Assembly (NCBI GenBank): GCA_024195585.1
Contig: SWBL01000005.1
Coordinates: forward strand, 248,001-312,000
DNA from: Aureobasidium sp. EXF-3400
Taxonomy: Eukaryota; Ascomycota; Dothideomycetes; Dothideales; Saccotheciaceae
Reading direction: 5' to 3'
DNA: 64,000 bases
How positions within the stretch are numbered: position 1 is the first letter of the stretch; the number at the start of each line of letters is the position of its first letter. Below the pieces are notes generated by a model. That model worked only from the letters and a program-made list of their open reading frames with translations, was not told where the DNA came from and did not search any database. The position numbers and the translations under genes were made by a program. This document shows positions 10,479 to 22,053 of this stretch, piece after piece.

Positions 10479-12266
10479 TCAAGAGAAATCTTCGTCTTGC
10501 TCGACGTCTGGTCCTGACAGATATCTCAAGACAGTCTCACTTTGCATGAGTTGAAGTTTCTGTAAAGCACGACAGTTAGCATGTGGAGCAAACGTGGATG
10601 ACCTCCGTGGTCCTGCCGGAAGCCGTCCATATCAATGTGCAGATCATCGAAATCGGGTCTGTGTCGCCAACTTACCTGATCTTCGTAGTAGCTGTAAGCT
10701 TTTTCCAATAGCTCACTCTCTAGCAATCTGAGTCGTTTGGCAAGATGCCAAGCTCGCTCCCTGATGCCAGTACCATCGCCGTGTTGCGTGGCATCGACTC
10801 GATCATCTGACCCATAGAGGTCCTGTAGCTGACTCGCAACTCGTTCCTGCAATATGCTCACAGCTCGGAGATGATAGACATCCCACAAAGGGTCCTGTTC
10901 CAGGATAGACCGAAACCCTTCGAAGCCGTGCACCGGTTCGTCCTGCCATGTGGCTATCAGTTCTTGGGCGCCGTCGACCGTCTGCTGAATCCGAAACGAG
11001 AGTCCATCCTCCTCATTGACACAGATAAGCCAAATATATGGGCCCTCAAATATCACGCCATCCTCAGCGTCGACGATCTTGAAGCCTGGAGCGCACTTTG
11101 CTACTGCCGATTTGGCTCGTCGTAACGGGTCGTCTCCTGGGATCGATAGGTCAAGAAATAGCTCACGGGCAGACTCCATCTCGTTTTCAATGAAGCCGTA
11201 CGAGAAGAGCATCTCGCAGGCGCCTTTGTCATCACCATAGGTGATGGTAATCTCCCCGTCTTGTTGAATGTTCTTTCCATCGCGTAACAGCAACACTGCG
11301 TTACCTTGACTATCAACCTCATAGATAGCAGCTGTGCCGGTACCGGAAGAGTGGTTGGCCATGTCGATACAAGGTACCATACAATCGCCTACTCCGGGGT
11401 ACTCGAGTGCTCTGGAGCGATAGAAAGCATCCACTTGTAGCCAGTCATCGAATTCAATGATGCCGTCGACTTCGTCCCACCATTGCTCAGCGCACCATGG
11501 TATGTTTGATGTTGCGTTCCGGAGCTGCTCAAACTCACGATTGAGCGACTTCAGCTTTGCGTTCAAGGCAGGGCCAAGTGTAGTGCCGGTTAGCAGGTCA
11601 CACTCGGCAGGAGACCAGAAAGTAGGGAGCATTTCCATCGGCAAGTACTTGACATACTCAGTGAACGGGCCCGACACGCCCTTCTTGTTCTCAACAGAAG
11701 GACACGCAGTAAAGGATTGCATGAGCAGGAAAGACAATATGGCGCCTCTAGCAGTCTGACACAAGGTCAGCTGTTGTTGAAAAGGAGTGGTACGAAACGT
11801 GCAGGCAAGATGTTTGTTGCAAAATTTTGATATTGTAGCCTATATGGTTGGGTCGAAGAATAACATGTCTCAAGTCTGGGGTAAAAGGAACGTGTGCTCT
11901 GTGAAAAGTGGCTTGTGTAGTGGAGGATAGGTTGTAGAGTGACGAGAATGAACGATATGCTGAGGATTTACCTACCCTGCCGAATTCATCGAGGCCATCG
12001 AGGACAGCACGAAAGTCAGAATCTGATTTTGCATGTTGATGTATCCTCTCTAGAGAGAGTATGAGATCTCTAGGTATCGTCATGAGTGGAGGTTCATGGC
12101 CGCCCTTGAGAAGGCGTTTTGCAATGACAGTTGAGCCACGGTCTTCTTTACCAGGCAAGGGCCCGATGCTAATGCCATCGAATGAGACATCGTTGAGGGT
12201 AGCCCATACAGGAAGAGTGTCGACGGGCAGAGACAGCCAGCCTTGAAGTTTGCCGTCTCGGATCAT
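10479..12266 (-). CDS. SET-domain protein (RuBisCO LSMT/Rkm-like lysine methyltransferase family)
   Basis: Exons 12266-11976, 11755-10676 and 10559-10479 give 483 residues. The N-terminus carries WATLNDVSFDGISIGPL and MTIPRDLILS, the usual opening of fungal split-SET proteins. After the first intron come TARGAILSFLL, a WSPAECDLLTGT motif and the catalytic core MVPCIDMANHSS...EITITYGDDKGACEMLFSYGFI, where NHSS and the Tyr of ITYG form the cofactor and substrate pocket. The C-terminal helical region fits a Rubisco-LSMT substrate-binding domain. Such enzymes methylate lysines of ribosomal or other non-histone proteins; the substrate here is unknown. Intron 1 is long (220 nt); intron 2 (116 nt) has a GTAAGT donor and TTTACAG acceptor. 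Without that splice the C-terminus would not fit. Confidence 0.85.
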
Positions 12267-12965
12267 GGCTGCAGGATATGCAAGAGGCTGAGGGTGACGT
12301 ATTGGGAGATTGTTGTTGGTATGTAGCAAGCAAAGAGCACGAATGGTCGCCAGGTTCGAGGGTTGCACCCAACAACCACACCGAACGGTAATAGAGCCCG
12401 TGCACTAGCCACGCCCCCTATGATGATGCACGACAAGCTGAGACGGGAGTCGAGGGCAGCTACTTGCTCGGTGCGCATGATCCGCAGTGAGGGTATCTGT
12501 CACGATACACAGTAGTAGCTACAAGTAAATGTGGCAACACAGGGTTGAAGCAGAAGATGATTTGCATACATGTCTCGTGTAGGAGATAGAAAAACAGTGT
12601 GGCTTGGAGGAAGAGGCTTCCGTAGCGGGGAGCGTCTCGAATCGGGAAGGGCCAAAGCTTGCTTTTCCCTTGGCGATGCAGTTGTTGACATGCGGATAAA
12701 CAACAACATTTCGAGAGTCGAGCTTCAAATGTGTTGATCCCGGGACCATCGCCGCAGACATCTTTACTCGACCACACCAACTCGCAGTTATTCTTTTCTT
12801 GATGCTGTCTGCGCCACAGTGACAACTTCCCTTTCTCACCTCGCCGCTCCATCCCATCCTCGCCGCCCGTTCCGAGGCGACCGCTTTCTCGTTGTCGCAT
12901 ACCCTCGACCCTCGCCTTCGCACTCAGTCGCAGCCACGCCCATAACATTTCTACCATCCATCACA
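12267..12965. other. Intergenic, divergent promoter region (SET gene / cdc14)
   Basis: About 700 bases between divergent starts. Overlapping open frames exist on the minus strand but look like composition artefacts. The last 150 bases before the cdc14 ATG are C/T-rich, as is common for fungal 5' leaders. Confidence 0.4.
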
Positions 12966-15038
12966 ATGCCTCAATCCGATAGCCCTTCGGCTGCCACAAG
13001 CTATGGCCAGGTCATTGAGTACATCCAAGGTCCGTGTCGCATTCACCATACCATGTATCGATTCTTGGTCTGACAGCAACAGACCGCCTCTACTTGGCTT
13101 CATACACACACAAGCCTAACGCGCAAACGCCCTTCCCATACACGAACAAGTCCACCAGCAAATCGCCGTCCAAGCGCTCCGCCAGATCTCAATCAACCAC
13201 AGCCGCCGCTACCCCTTCGCTTCCTCCAGTATACTTTTCAGTTGACAAGCACTTGCTTTACAATGCCTTCCACGCAGACTTTGGTCCGCTACACATCGGT
13301 CACCTGTACCGCTTTGCTGTCATGCTGCATGAGGTGCTTGGAGACCCCGAGAACGAGGGCAGACCGGTTGTTTTCTGGTGCAACGCCGACTCAAGGAGTA
13401 TGACTGCATTGAATCAATTCCCGGTAGCTTTGGTCACTAATTGATGGTCCAGGTCGCGCCAATGCTGCATGCATTCTTGCTTGTTACATGATTCTGATTC
13501 AGAACTGGCCGCCGCATCTTGCCTTGGCCCCTATTGCTCAGATGGATCCTCCGTGCATGCCTTTCCGCGATGCCGGCTACAGTCAAGCTGACTACGGTCT
13601 CACTGTGCAAGACGTCGTTTACGGTGTGTGGAAGGCGAAGGAAGAAGGTCTTTGTGGCCTCAAAGACTTCAGCCTCGAGGAGTGAGTGCCAAACTTGTCT
13701 TCGTCACAGAGTAACCTCTGACAAGCTTGCAGATACGAGAAGTACGAAAGAGTCGACATGGGTGACTTCAACTGGATCTCTCCTTCTTTCCTGGCTTTTG
13801 CTTCTCCTCAACATCAACCCACTCGTGTTATTGCACCCACTGATCCCGAGTGGGCCAACCTCCCTCGCTCCCTCTCTGCTCTCCACCGCTCGACCTCAAT
13901 CCCTCAACCATTCAAGAACGTTCTTTCTCACTTTGTCGAGCGCGGCATTGGTCTCGTGGTTCGTCTCAACTCTGAGCTTTACTCGCCTTCATATTTCCAA
14001 GCTCTAGGAATCAAGCACCTGGACATGATTTTCGATGACGGTACTTGCCCCCCACTCAGTCTGGTCCGCAAGTTTGTCAACCTTGCACACGAGATGATTA
14101 CTGTTAAGCGTAAGGGAATTGCTGTCCACTGCAAGGCTGGTCTTGGAAGAACTGGCTGTCTGATCGGCGCATACCTGATCTACAAGCATGGTTTCACCGC
14201 CAACGAGATCATTGCATACATGCGCTTCATGCGTCCCGGTATGGTTGTTGGCCCTCAACAACATTGGCTTCATCTCAATCAGGGTACTTTCCGTGAGTGG
14301 TGGTTCGAGGACACCATGAGAGAGAAGATTGCTGCATCCATGGTTCCCGCAACTCCTACAAAGGCCACTTCTGGAAACAGCAGACGTCTTGCTAGCAACG
14401 GCCAGACCTTTACTCCTCCTAACGGCAGCACCAAGCGTTCAGCTCTTGGTGAGATCAGTCACATCAACGAGCAGGAGCCCGCGTCTTTTGCCAGCAGCAC
14501 CAACAAATATGCCGTCAATGATGAAAACTTGCCTGCACCTACACCTGGTCAACCTCGTAAGACCAGCAAGGTTTACGGCCATGTCACCGGGCGCAAGGTT
14601 ACCAGAACTGAGAATGAACCTTTCGAGATCAGACCCGACACCGAGATTGTCAGCATGCAACGCACAAGCATGGGCGAGAGTGAAAGTGAGGAAGAGCAAG
14701 CACTGCGTGCCCTAGCCTCATCACGAAAAGCATCACAATCTCCAATCAGCCGTAGCGGCAAGCGTCGGGCGGTTAGCTGCACCACGACGACCACCACGAC
14801 AACAAAGTGGGGTATGGACGAGAGCGATATCGAGAACCGTCTCGCAGAAATCCATGAAGACTCGGCAAGTCCTCGCAAGCCTAAGACGCCTTCAACCAGA
14901 TCTGGCAAGGGCGACATCAGCATCGGCAAGCGTAGTTCACCGTCACGCCGCAGCACTGAAGGCAAGACCAGCGTTCGCAAGACAAGTGGTCGTGTCGGCA
15001 GTGTGGGCGCCAACGTCCCTCGCACTCGCGCTTCATGA
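12966..15038 (+). CDS. cdc14: Dual-specificity protein phosphatase Cdc14 (mitotic exit, cytokinesis)
   Basis: Exons 12966-13029, 13083-13397, 13453-13681 and 13733-15038 give 637 residues. The N-terminal A domain (RLYLASYTHKP; FSVDKHLLYNAFHADFGPLHIGHLYRF; YEKYERVDMGDFNWISP) and the catalytic B domain are both complete. The phosphatase loop HCKAGLGRTG has its nucleophile at Cys336, with the general-acid region around residues 300-310. Further family marks are YMRFMRPGMVVGPQQHWL and FREWWFED. The tail beyond about residue 400 is a disordered Ser/Arg/Lys-rich region with a Thr run. Cdc14 dephosphorylates Cdk sites at mitotic exit and septation and is held in the nucleolus in several fungi; the basic tail may help localisation. 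The first intron uses the second of two acceptors (CAACAG), which restores YIQDRLYLAS. Confidence 0.95.
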
Positions 15039-16151
15039 ATGAACAGAATCTGATTTATGATGTTCTATCATCCCTTTCACCAACCACAGCGTGCTCTTTT
15101 CTTATTGCATAGCATCTGTCAGCAAGCGCCATATCAGCATCCAGCGTGCTTATCAATTTTGCATCCGCGACGACAAAACAACAGGCGCATCTGCATAGCG
15201 GTCTTAATCCTCACCAATATGGAAAGACCCACGGCTCTTCGTCTTACGACAATTGGCAGTTCCAAGTCAATTCCTTGACTTCTCCAACTCGCCATCAAAG
15301 AGCTCGATTTCGTATCTCCTTGATCTTTCTTCTTTTCTTGCTTCTTTTTGCTCTTGGATTTGGCGTTTGTGTTTCTTCTTTCCTCCTTGTTGTTCAAGGC
15401 ATAGTGGCATTTTGGAGTTCTTCGGGGTAGCAAAGTGCAATCGGTCGCACTCTAGGCGTTTTTTGTTCTTTTTCATGTTCACAAATGGTTCTCGAGTTCA
15501 GAGGGAGAAAGGAACAAGTGTGGGGAGGCCAAAAGGGGATGTTGATGTTCATGTCTGTTGTTTCTCTTTCATGGGAGATGGGAAATGCCATGTTGGGGAA
15601 TTGTTTCTGTTTTTTGATCTTGTGTTCGTCACGGAACTTTTCTGTCTCGTCGTTGTATGAGAGACGATGCAATCGAAGGGCTTCTTATCCTTGCCATAAT
15701 TCAGTCTCGCGGACTTGACTGTGCTTTCGTGTGTGTGTGTCTGTAGGTGAGGTGATGATGAGGTACGTTGCTTGAGAAGGGCAAAAACATCGAACGCGTA
15801 TTCGTGACTGGTGTTCAGTTGAAACATCACGAAATTCTTCATATCGAAAGACAAAGCCTCAAGGATGTGTATCAACAATCTTGAATAGCTAGGATAGCCA
15901 ATAAGGTCACTGCCACCGTCTTCTATGTTCAAGAATATTGCTGTGGGGACAACCCTGATCTGGACTTGCATGAACTCAAGAAAACAATCATCCGAGTCTA
16001 AGAAAGAAGCCCTTTTATCATGCAAGAAAGCTTCATATCCATCTCATCTAACCATCTTCAACTTCCGTCTCTTCCCTATGCTCATATCGATGCGTTGCCG
16101 CTATGTTCTTTCTCTGCTCTTCACCCTCTAGCTTTCAAACCCACCACCAAT
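15039..16151. other. Intergenic, convergent 3' regions
   Basis: About 1.1 kb between the convergent ends of cdc14 and fmc1. T-rich and TG-rich stretches, including a short TG run near 15732, but no frame with recognisable protein character. Confidence 0.4.
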
Positions 16152-16568
16152 CTACTCCTTGACATAATCCACAGGCAGATCCATACCCACCCTCCTAGCC
16201 GTCAACCTCACCCTCTCCTCCTCATTCATATTCATACCAGGATTATACCTCTCAACCAACGTAACATACGTTCTCTGCGCCTTGAGGTATTGTGCCAACT
16301 GCTCTGCCTCTTGCACTCTCTGAAGTGCTGTTTTGGTGGCGCCGATGCCGTCAAGACCGGATGAAGTGGCCATGGTGGAAGATGTGGACTGCGCGTCTGA
16401 GAGGCTGGCGCGTGTGATTGAGGACTTGGGGGTTGTGGTGGGGGTGGAGGCGAAGGTGTTGCGCAGGTGGACGGCTAGTGGGGAGGGGGTGCGTGAGGTG
16501 CGAGGGGGCAGTTCGCGGAGTAGAGAGCGGTAGAGGCTGCGGAGGGTTGTGGGTGTGGGTGTCGACAT
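16152..16568 (-). CDS. FMC1: Mitochondrial ATP synthase assembly factor Fmc1
   Basis: A 138-residue single-exon protein. The start MSTPTPTTLRSLYRSLLREL is the LYR-like opening of the Fmc1 family, which in yeast is a mitochondrial matrix protein needed to assemble the F1 part of ATP synthase with Atp12. The conserved C-terminal part contains an AEQLAQYLKAQRTYVTLVERYNPG block. A Ser/Thr-rich stretch of about 30 residues between the two conserved parts makes it a little longer than many family members. The downstream ATG at 16568 is chosen because conservation starts there; the frame is open further upstream, but that part is Ser-rich and not family-like. Confidence 0.78.
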   Translation of the reverse strand: MSTPTPTTLRSLYRSLLRELPPRTSRTPSPLAVHLRNTFASTPTTTPKSSITRASLSDAQSTSSTMATSSGLDGIGATKTALQRVQEAEQLAQYLKAQRTYVTLVERYNPGMNMNEEERVRLTARRVGMDLPVDYVKE

Positions 16569-17014
16569 TGTTGCGGTTTTGTGGTGTTTGTGTCGAGGTT
16601 GGTGAAGTTGCGCTCTGTGGTCGCCGCTGAGTAGTGGTGCGAGTTCGGATCGTGTGTCGAATGCGGTTGATTGAGATGAAGAGGACGAATCTGACCCGTT
16701 TGTCTTGAGATGTGATTCGAGCGTACTTCTGGATGTGATTATCGATGGAAGGTGCGGCTTGAATGAATTGCGGCGAAAGATGGATGCTTCGGCGGTGCTT
16801 GGGCCACTTTCCGCTCTACAAAGGTACAATTTGGTTCATCTTACTGCGGAAACTCACAACCTCTATTTACGAAGAACTACATTCGAAGAGTTTTATTTCT
16901 TGCAACTGCCTATGTACTGCCAATCGTAGCTTGAGCGTTCGGACGTTTCCAAGTCGGAAGGCTTCAAGATTTCATGTCATTTGCTTCGTCCCTCTCAATT
17001 CAACGACCACTTCT
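16569..17014. other. Intergenic: fmc1 promoter and 3' region of the AKR gene
   Basis: About 450 bases between two minus-strand genes. No recognisable feature. Confidence 0.35.
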
Positions 17015-18210
17015 CTATGCCTTGTTACCGAACAATGACTCATAAGTATCGTAAGTGTACTTGAGGTCTAAATGCCAGTAGTTCGGTGTGGTTGGGCATG
17101 TGATCAACCAGGCTTCATCGAGGACCTTGACAACTTCCTCAGGAAGAGGTCCCTTCTCAACGTCCTTGAGGTTTCCCTCGAGCTGTTGCAGGCTGCTGAC
17201 ACCAATGATGATACCATCATTACCGCCATCCTTGATGTTGAGCCCACTGTGATGGACCATCCAACGCAGTGCCGTCTCGATCAAAGTCAGGTTGTGCTTC
17301 TGGACAACGGGTTCGATGACACGTAAAGCATCAAATGTGGCATCTCTGAAGTAACGCTTGCGGTACATGCCACCCATTCTGCCGACTGCGTCGCTGTAGC
17401 GGCCTTCAGTAGGCACTTCGCTGGACTTGTACTTGCCAGAGAAGATGCCGCCAGCAACAGGGTTGTAGACAACAATGTCCAAACCATAACGGCGGCAGAC
17501 AGGGATCAACTCTCGCTCGATGCTGCGAGTAATGGCATTGTACATGCCCTGGTAAATGGTAGGACGAACCCAGTTGTTGTACTTGCAGTGCATGACGATC
17601 TCGGCCACCTCGAAGGCAGTGAAGTTGGAAAGACCCAGTTGAACAAACTTGCCCTGCTTGTGAGCTCTGTTAACGGCCTCTAGAGTCTCGGTGAAAGGAA
17701 CAGAACGGTCTGGTGCGTGAAGGTAGAAGATGTCGACGCAATCAGTTCCCAACTCAGCCAAACTCTTGTCAAGAGAGGCGAGAATGCTGTCTGCCTTGTG
17801 CATACCGGGCTCATGGGGGTAGCACTTGGTAGCCAAAGTCAGGCCACGTTCCTTCCAGCGAGCATCCTTGGTCCAGGCTTCCTGCTTTCCACCGACATAA
17901 GTGCGAGCGGTATCGATCTCATTGTAGCCGTGGGATTGCAGGTAATCCAGAGCCTTGTTGTAGTCGGCGAGATCAGTTTGACGAGCACCGGAGTCGGTGT
18001 CGGGGCCCTTAGCGATGTCAATAAGGTACAATCGGAAGATATGGCGGTAAAGCTTAAGCTTACAAAGGTCATAGTCCCGAGGATGACTCGCGGCTTGCCG
18101 GTTCCTGTGAGCAACATTCTGGAAGGATTTTGCTGGAGACGGAATGAGTTTCTAGTTGAGATCGAGACGTTTCTCAAAGAATTGAAGGGAGAAAGAAATG
18201 GCTTGAACAT
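17015..18210 (-). CDS. Aldo-keto reductase, AKR7 (aflatoxin B1 aldehyde reductase)-like
   Basis: Exons 18210-18064 and 18007-17015 give 379 residues. The core starts with RVILGTMTFGP and shows the family hallmarks: EIDTARTYVGGKQE (catalytic Asp and Tyr), ATKCYPHEPG (Lys), VDIFYLHAPD (His), QLGLSNFTAFEV, and the C-terminal IIIGVSSLQQLEGNL phosphate-binding segment. The fold is an NADPH-binding TIM barrel that reduces aldehydes and ketones; the substrate is unknown. The intron (GTAAGC donor, CTAAG acceptor, 56 nt) lies right after the conserved TMTF. About 35 residues precede the core, Arg/Ser/Phe-rich with no acidic residues, resembling a mitochondrial presequence; an internal Met at 18117 could start a form without it. 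Confidence 0.88.
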
Positions 18211-18605
18211 GGACAGAGTGGTATTTGGGAGAGTGGGGACCCCTCATTGGGGTGACGAAAGAGGCAGCTACTATGGAGATAAGCTAAAGACCGCAAAGGC
18301 TATTGTTGCCGACTTCCTGCGGCAGTCGCTCGCTGGCTTGTGACAATGATGGATGCTGGAGAGGTCGAAGAAGATATCAGCCTGCAATTCTGAAGACACA
18401 CTCAGTATCCACGGACCGAACTCGTGGCCAAGTGTTTGAGAACCGACTACCCCAGCTGACGCAGGCCCCAAGGCGAAACCCAACGCCCGGAGCGCTTTGT
18501 GGTGGTCCATCAGCCTCCTAATCACGCAAGCAGTCACGTTGCACTCTTCTGCCACCCATCCCTTATCTCGCCAAATCAGGCACAGAAGCCAGTGCAACCG
18601 CGTGC
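18211..18605. other. Shared divergent promoter (AKR / DMT transporter)
   Basis: 395 bases between divergent start codons. No clear TATA box or palindrome seen. Confidence 0.35.
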
Positions 18606-20162
18606 ATGCATCCAAACAACAAGTCCTTGGTCCCGCCGCCCAACCTTCCTAGCGCCCATTCGTCGTCAGCTACCAGTCCTGTACATATTTCTAGGGACAC
18701 ATCACCCTTTACCGACCTACCCCACCCCGATGCCTTAGAACTCGAAGACTACAAGAAGCCCGCCGATCAGGACGACGACGACGACTTTGCTTGGGACGAC
18801 AACTACGACGAAGACGACACAGCCATGCCTTCAGACCTACGGCACTCAGACAGCAGGTCGCATAATGCCCCCTTGCTCTCACCAGAGAACAAGCATCGAG
18901 ACTATGCCTCCCCTCCAGGCAGTGCTGCTCTAAGAGAGCGCCGCTCACGTCTACGAGAACGCGACCCCGATCTATCCGCTGCCAATGCCACCAAGCAAAA
19001 GTACACATATGCTGCCGCCTTTCTGGTGCTCAGCTTGATCTCCTTCACAATCCAAACAGAGACAGCTGTATACATCCAACATTCATTACATTGGAACAAG
19101 GCATACTGCATGCTATATTTTACCCATGGTAGCTGGATCCTGTTATGGCCTACACAACTAGCCATTCTGCGACTGCAGAAGCTGAACATGCCTTGGGAGT
19201 CTTTCTGGCGCAGACACAAGGCCATCTTGTGGAGCACGGCCCAGATGGTTGAGCATCAAAGATTGGACATTCCACACCACATGCAGAAGCAGTCTCCTAT
19301 TCCATACTTTATCAAGATGACCTCCTTCGTCACTTGCGCACTGACTGTCGCTGGCGGCAGTTGGTACGTTGCTGTCGATTTGACCACCGCCTCTGACTTG
19401 ACCGCCATTTACAACTGTTCCGCCTTTTTCGCATACGCTTTCGCCATTCCACTGTTAGGAGAACACTTCAAATGGAACAAGGTATTTGCTGTAGGAGTTG
19501 CCATCGTTGGCGTGCTAGTTGTTGCGTACGGCGATGTCAGCCCCAGCAAGCACGGAAGCAAGTCCGGTGGTGGCGCAGGTGGCCCTACCGCTCCAGAGCC
19601 TGAGGAAGCATCCAACCGCGCCCTTGGTAATCTCGTCATCGGTGTTGGCAGTGTGCTCTACGGCTTCTACGAAGTCTTGTACAAGAAACTCGCTTGCCCA
19701 CCTGAGGGTTGCTCCCCTGGCCGCGGCATGATTTTTGCCAATACTTTCGGCTCCCTAATCGGTCTCTTCACCTTGACTGTCCTCTGGATTCCTATCCCAA
19801 TTCTTCACTTCACCGGCATCGAGAGATTCGAACTCCCTACAGGAGAGGCGGCATGGATGCTTCTCATCTCAGTCATGGCAAATGCCACATTTTCCGGATC
19901 TTTCCTTGTGCTTATTTCGCTTACATCGCCCGTATTGAGTTCTGTCGCTGCTCTGCTGACGATTTTCTTGGTTGCTGTTGTGGATCAATTGCTTCCCCCG
20001 CCGCTTAACCAGCCCTTGACCGGTGCTGCCATTGTTGGCGGTCTACTCATCATTGTAGCATTTTTGTTGTTGTCGTGGGCTACATATAGAGAGATGGCTG
20101 AAGAGAGGCGTAAAAAGGAGAACGAAGCTGAGATTGAAAGCGATATTGAGAGCGTCATCTAG
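18606..20162 (+). CDS. DMT-superfamily transporter, Thi74/YML018C (SLC35F5)-like
   Basis: A single-exon 518-residue membrane protein. The first 135 residues are hydrophilic, Asp-rich (a run of five Asp then FAWDDNYDEDD) and likely cytosolic. From about residue 138 there are roughly ten hydrophobic segments, including YTYAAAFLVLSLISFTIQTE, FAVGVAIVGVLVVAYG and AAIVGGLLIIVAFLLLSW, with two EamA-like halves. The motif around GNLVIGVGSVLYGFYEVLYKK and the vacuolar-type acidic ends fit the Thi74/SLC35F group, thought to be vacuolar or Golgi solute carriers. The substrate is unknown. The C-terminal tail is Glu-rich. Confidence 0.8.
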   Translation: MHPNNKSLVPPPNLPSAHSSSATSPVHISRDTSPFTDLPHPDALELEDYKKPADQDDDDDFAWDDNYDEDDTAMPSDLRHSDSRSHNAPLLSPENKHRDYASPPGSAALRERRSRLRERDPDLSAANATKQKYTYAAAFLVLSLISFTIQTETAVYIQHSLHWNKAYCMLYFTHGSWILLWPTQLAILRLQKLNMPWESFWRRHKAILWSTAQMVEHQRLDIPHHMQKQSPIPYFIKMTSFVTCALTVAGGSWYVAVDLTTASDLTAIYNCSAFFAYAFAIPLLGEHFKWNKVFAVGVAIVGVLVVAYGDVSPSKHGSKSGGGAGGPTAPEPEEASNRALGNLVIGVGSVLYGFYEVLYKKLACPPEGCSPGRGMIFANTFGSLIGLFTLTVLWIPIPILHFTGIERFELPTGEAAWMLLISVMANATFSGSFLVLISLTSPVLSSVAALLTIFLVAVVDQLLPPPLNQPLTGAAIVGGLLIIVAFLLLSWATYREMAEERRKKENEAEIESDIESVI

Positions 20163-20425
20163 AGGAAGAGCCTTTTGTTCATCGAGGATGTTCTGCTCGC
20201 TTTCTATAGATGTGCTTTTGTCTTCTTGGAATCATCTGTGATAGGAGGAAGTTTTGTGCATATAGCTACACCACAAACATACGCCGCATTGGGTTGGCAA
20301 TTCTCCTCCTAAAACACTACTATTCTTCCACCTGTGAGATCCATGACAACGAAATAGATTTGCTGTTTCATCAACAGTTCATCTCAAAGACGAGACCTGT
20401 ATAAGTATGTAGATTGTACTTGAAT

Positions 20426-21113
20426 TTAACAGCCAGTGAGCACCTTGCTTGCGGCAGCCTTCTCTGCACTATCCATGGTCAAGCCGTAGTAATACTTGAC
20501 CTGCACCCAAGCACGAACATATTCGCATTGATACGCGACTCTTGGAGGCAGCCACTCTGCAAGATCCTGGTCGCCCTTAGCCTGATTAAGGCTATCGGTA
20601 ACAGCCAAAAGCTGAGGACGAGTAAGACTGTTTCAGACGGACGATTAGTCGAGTTCCCACTCCAACACAGACAAAATTGCAATCTTACTCATTAGCAAAC
20701 TGCTCCCTCCTCTCATTCGTCCAATCCTTAGCTCCAGAAACCCACGCCTCCTTCAACGGCACCAAATGATCGATATCCACATCCGAAGCTTGCATCCACG
20801 TCTTGCCATCATAATCAGAATACCAAGATCCAGAGGTAGCAGCGCAAGAAGAAGACGTTACGACATCAGAGCCATCGCGCTTGAGTACGGTTTCGCGGGT
20901 GTTGCACTCGCCGGAGATGGTGATCCAGTGTTTGAAGAGGTCGCGGTCGTAAGCGGGGGTGTTGGATTCGGCGGCGGTTTTTATGGAGGAGAGGTATTGG
21001 ATTGCTGTTGCGGCGGAGACGGGGGTGGGGAGGTTGCCGCGGCGTGAGAGGGGAGCTGCTAATGCGAGATTGGTGGTGGCTGCGAGGAGGAGGAGGATGG
21101 ATTGGGAGACCAT
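20426..21113 (-). CDS. Secreted HNH endonuclease family protein (DUF1524/GmrSD-like)
   Basis: Exons 21113-20689 and 20627-20426 give 208 residues. Residues 1-19 form a clear signal peptide (hydrophobic LLLLAATTNLALA, then AP). The nuclease core reads DVDIDHLVPLKEAWVSGAKDW, with the Asp-His of the metal site, then after the 61-nt intron FANDLTRPQLLAVTDSLNQAKGD, supplying the Asn/Lys/Asp positions. It ends with CEYVRAWVQVKYYYGLTM. Paired Cys residues fit a disulphide-stabilised extracellular enzyme. Secreted fungal members probably scavenge or degrade nucleic acid; activity has not been shown for this one. The intron uses GTAAGA and TTTCAG. Confidence 0.87.
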
Positions 21114-22053
21114 GGTTGCCGTTTTGGCTGTAGGTGGAGTGGTTTTATGGAAAGTGTGAGATGGACTGGGTGGGAGAGTTCTTCAAGGGGCCAGTTGTGG
21201 AGTTTATATGATGGTCAAGAAGCTTGTGTATCTCCAGTTCAAGGTCATTCTTCCATTCAACAAGTACAATCTGCCGACGAGCCAAGTTGCTGGTACTCGG
21301 CAGTCGCCTATGAAGTAGTGGTCTCGTGCAAGACGATAGTAAAGTTACCCATCCGTTATCACCACGTGTGCGTACCTACGATGAAACACCAAGCGACCTT
21401 CCATTCTGAGTGCTGTATGGAAAGACACAACTCAAGCCAAGAAGCGGTCAACCCCGTGGACCTGCATGTTGTATACAAAAGGTTCGAGTAGTGGTTTATT
21501 GCCAAGGCTGCAGGTGGTCGATCAATCAGCACGAGGGGCAGCGTTTGCTGTTTCCCCAGTCTGATTCGCCATTGTCAACCAACCCTAAGAATTGCCCAAG
21601 TGCTGGAATGCACATCCTCGGAGTTTAAAAAACGATATGATTCTTTTCGGTGTCTTGATGGGAAGAAGGGCTCGCTAAGAGCCAAGCGAGGCAATTTATC
21701 ATGAAGCAGGCTGCACTCGTGTAAGGCCTCAACGAACTGCAAGGAACGCAAATGGCAAGGGCCGCAAAAGACTAATAAAGACAATTTGTAAAGTCAAAAG
21801 AGAAACAGACGCGTCGACAAACCTCGGATAACGTTGGGCGTTGATGAGGTGTATGGCAACTTTGGCTCTGACGAAATTCAGGCAAAAAGGTGGTGACCAG
21901 GAGCTTTCACAAACCAGCGATCGAATGGGTTTTTCTGTTACAGATGGGAGAAAAAAGATGTGTACAACAGTTGATCGAGAGCGGTAATGGGTATCAAGCG
22001 GGGCGTCGTGATTCATAAGACAGAGATATGGCAGGCTGTTGGATGGAAAGAGC
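21114..22053. other. Intergenic region
   Basis: About 940 bases holding the HNH gene promoter and the vps60 3' region (vps60 is also on the minus strand). Several small open frames, none protein-like. An E-box-like CACGTG lies near 21363. Confidence 0.35.

Noticed and set aside
12460..12957. 165-codon open frame between the SET and cdc14 genes
   Set aside because: Overlaps the cdc14 leader on the opposite strand, two other frames are equally open, and the product looks like random translation.
15253..15660. Phe/Ser-rich open frame downstream of cdc14
   Set aside because: T-rich 3' UTR sequence gives Phe/Leu/Ser runs that imitate a membrane protein; no family features.
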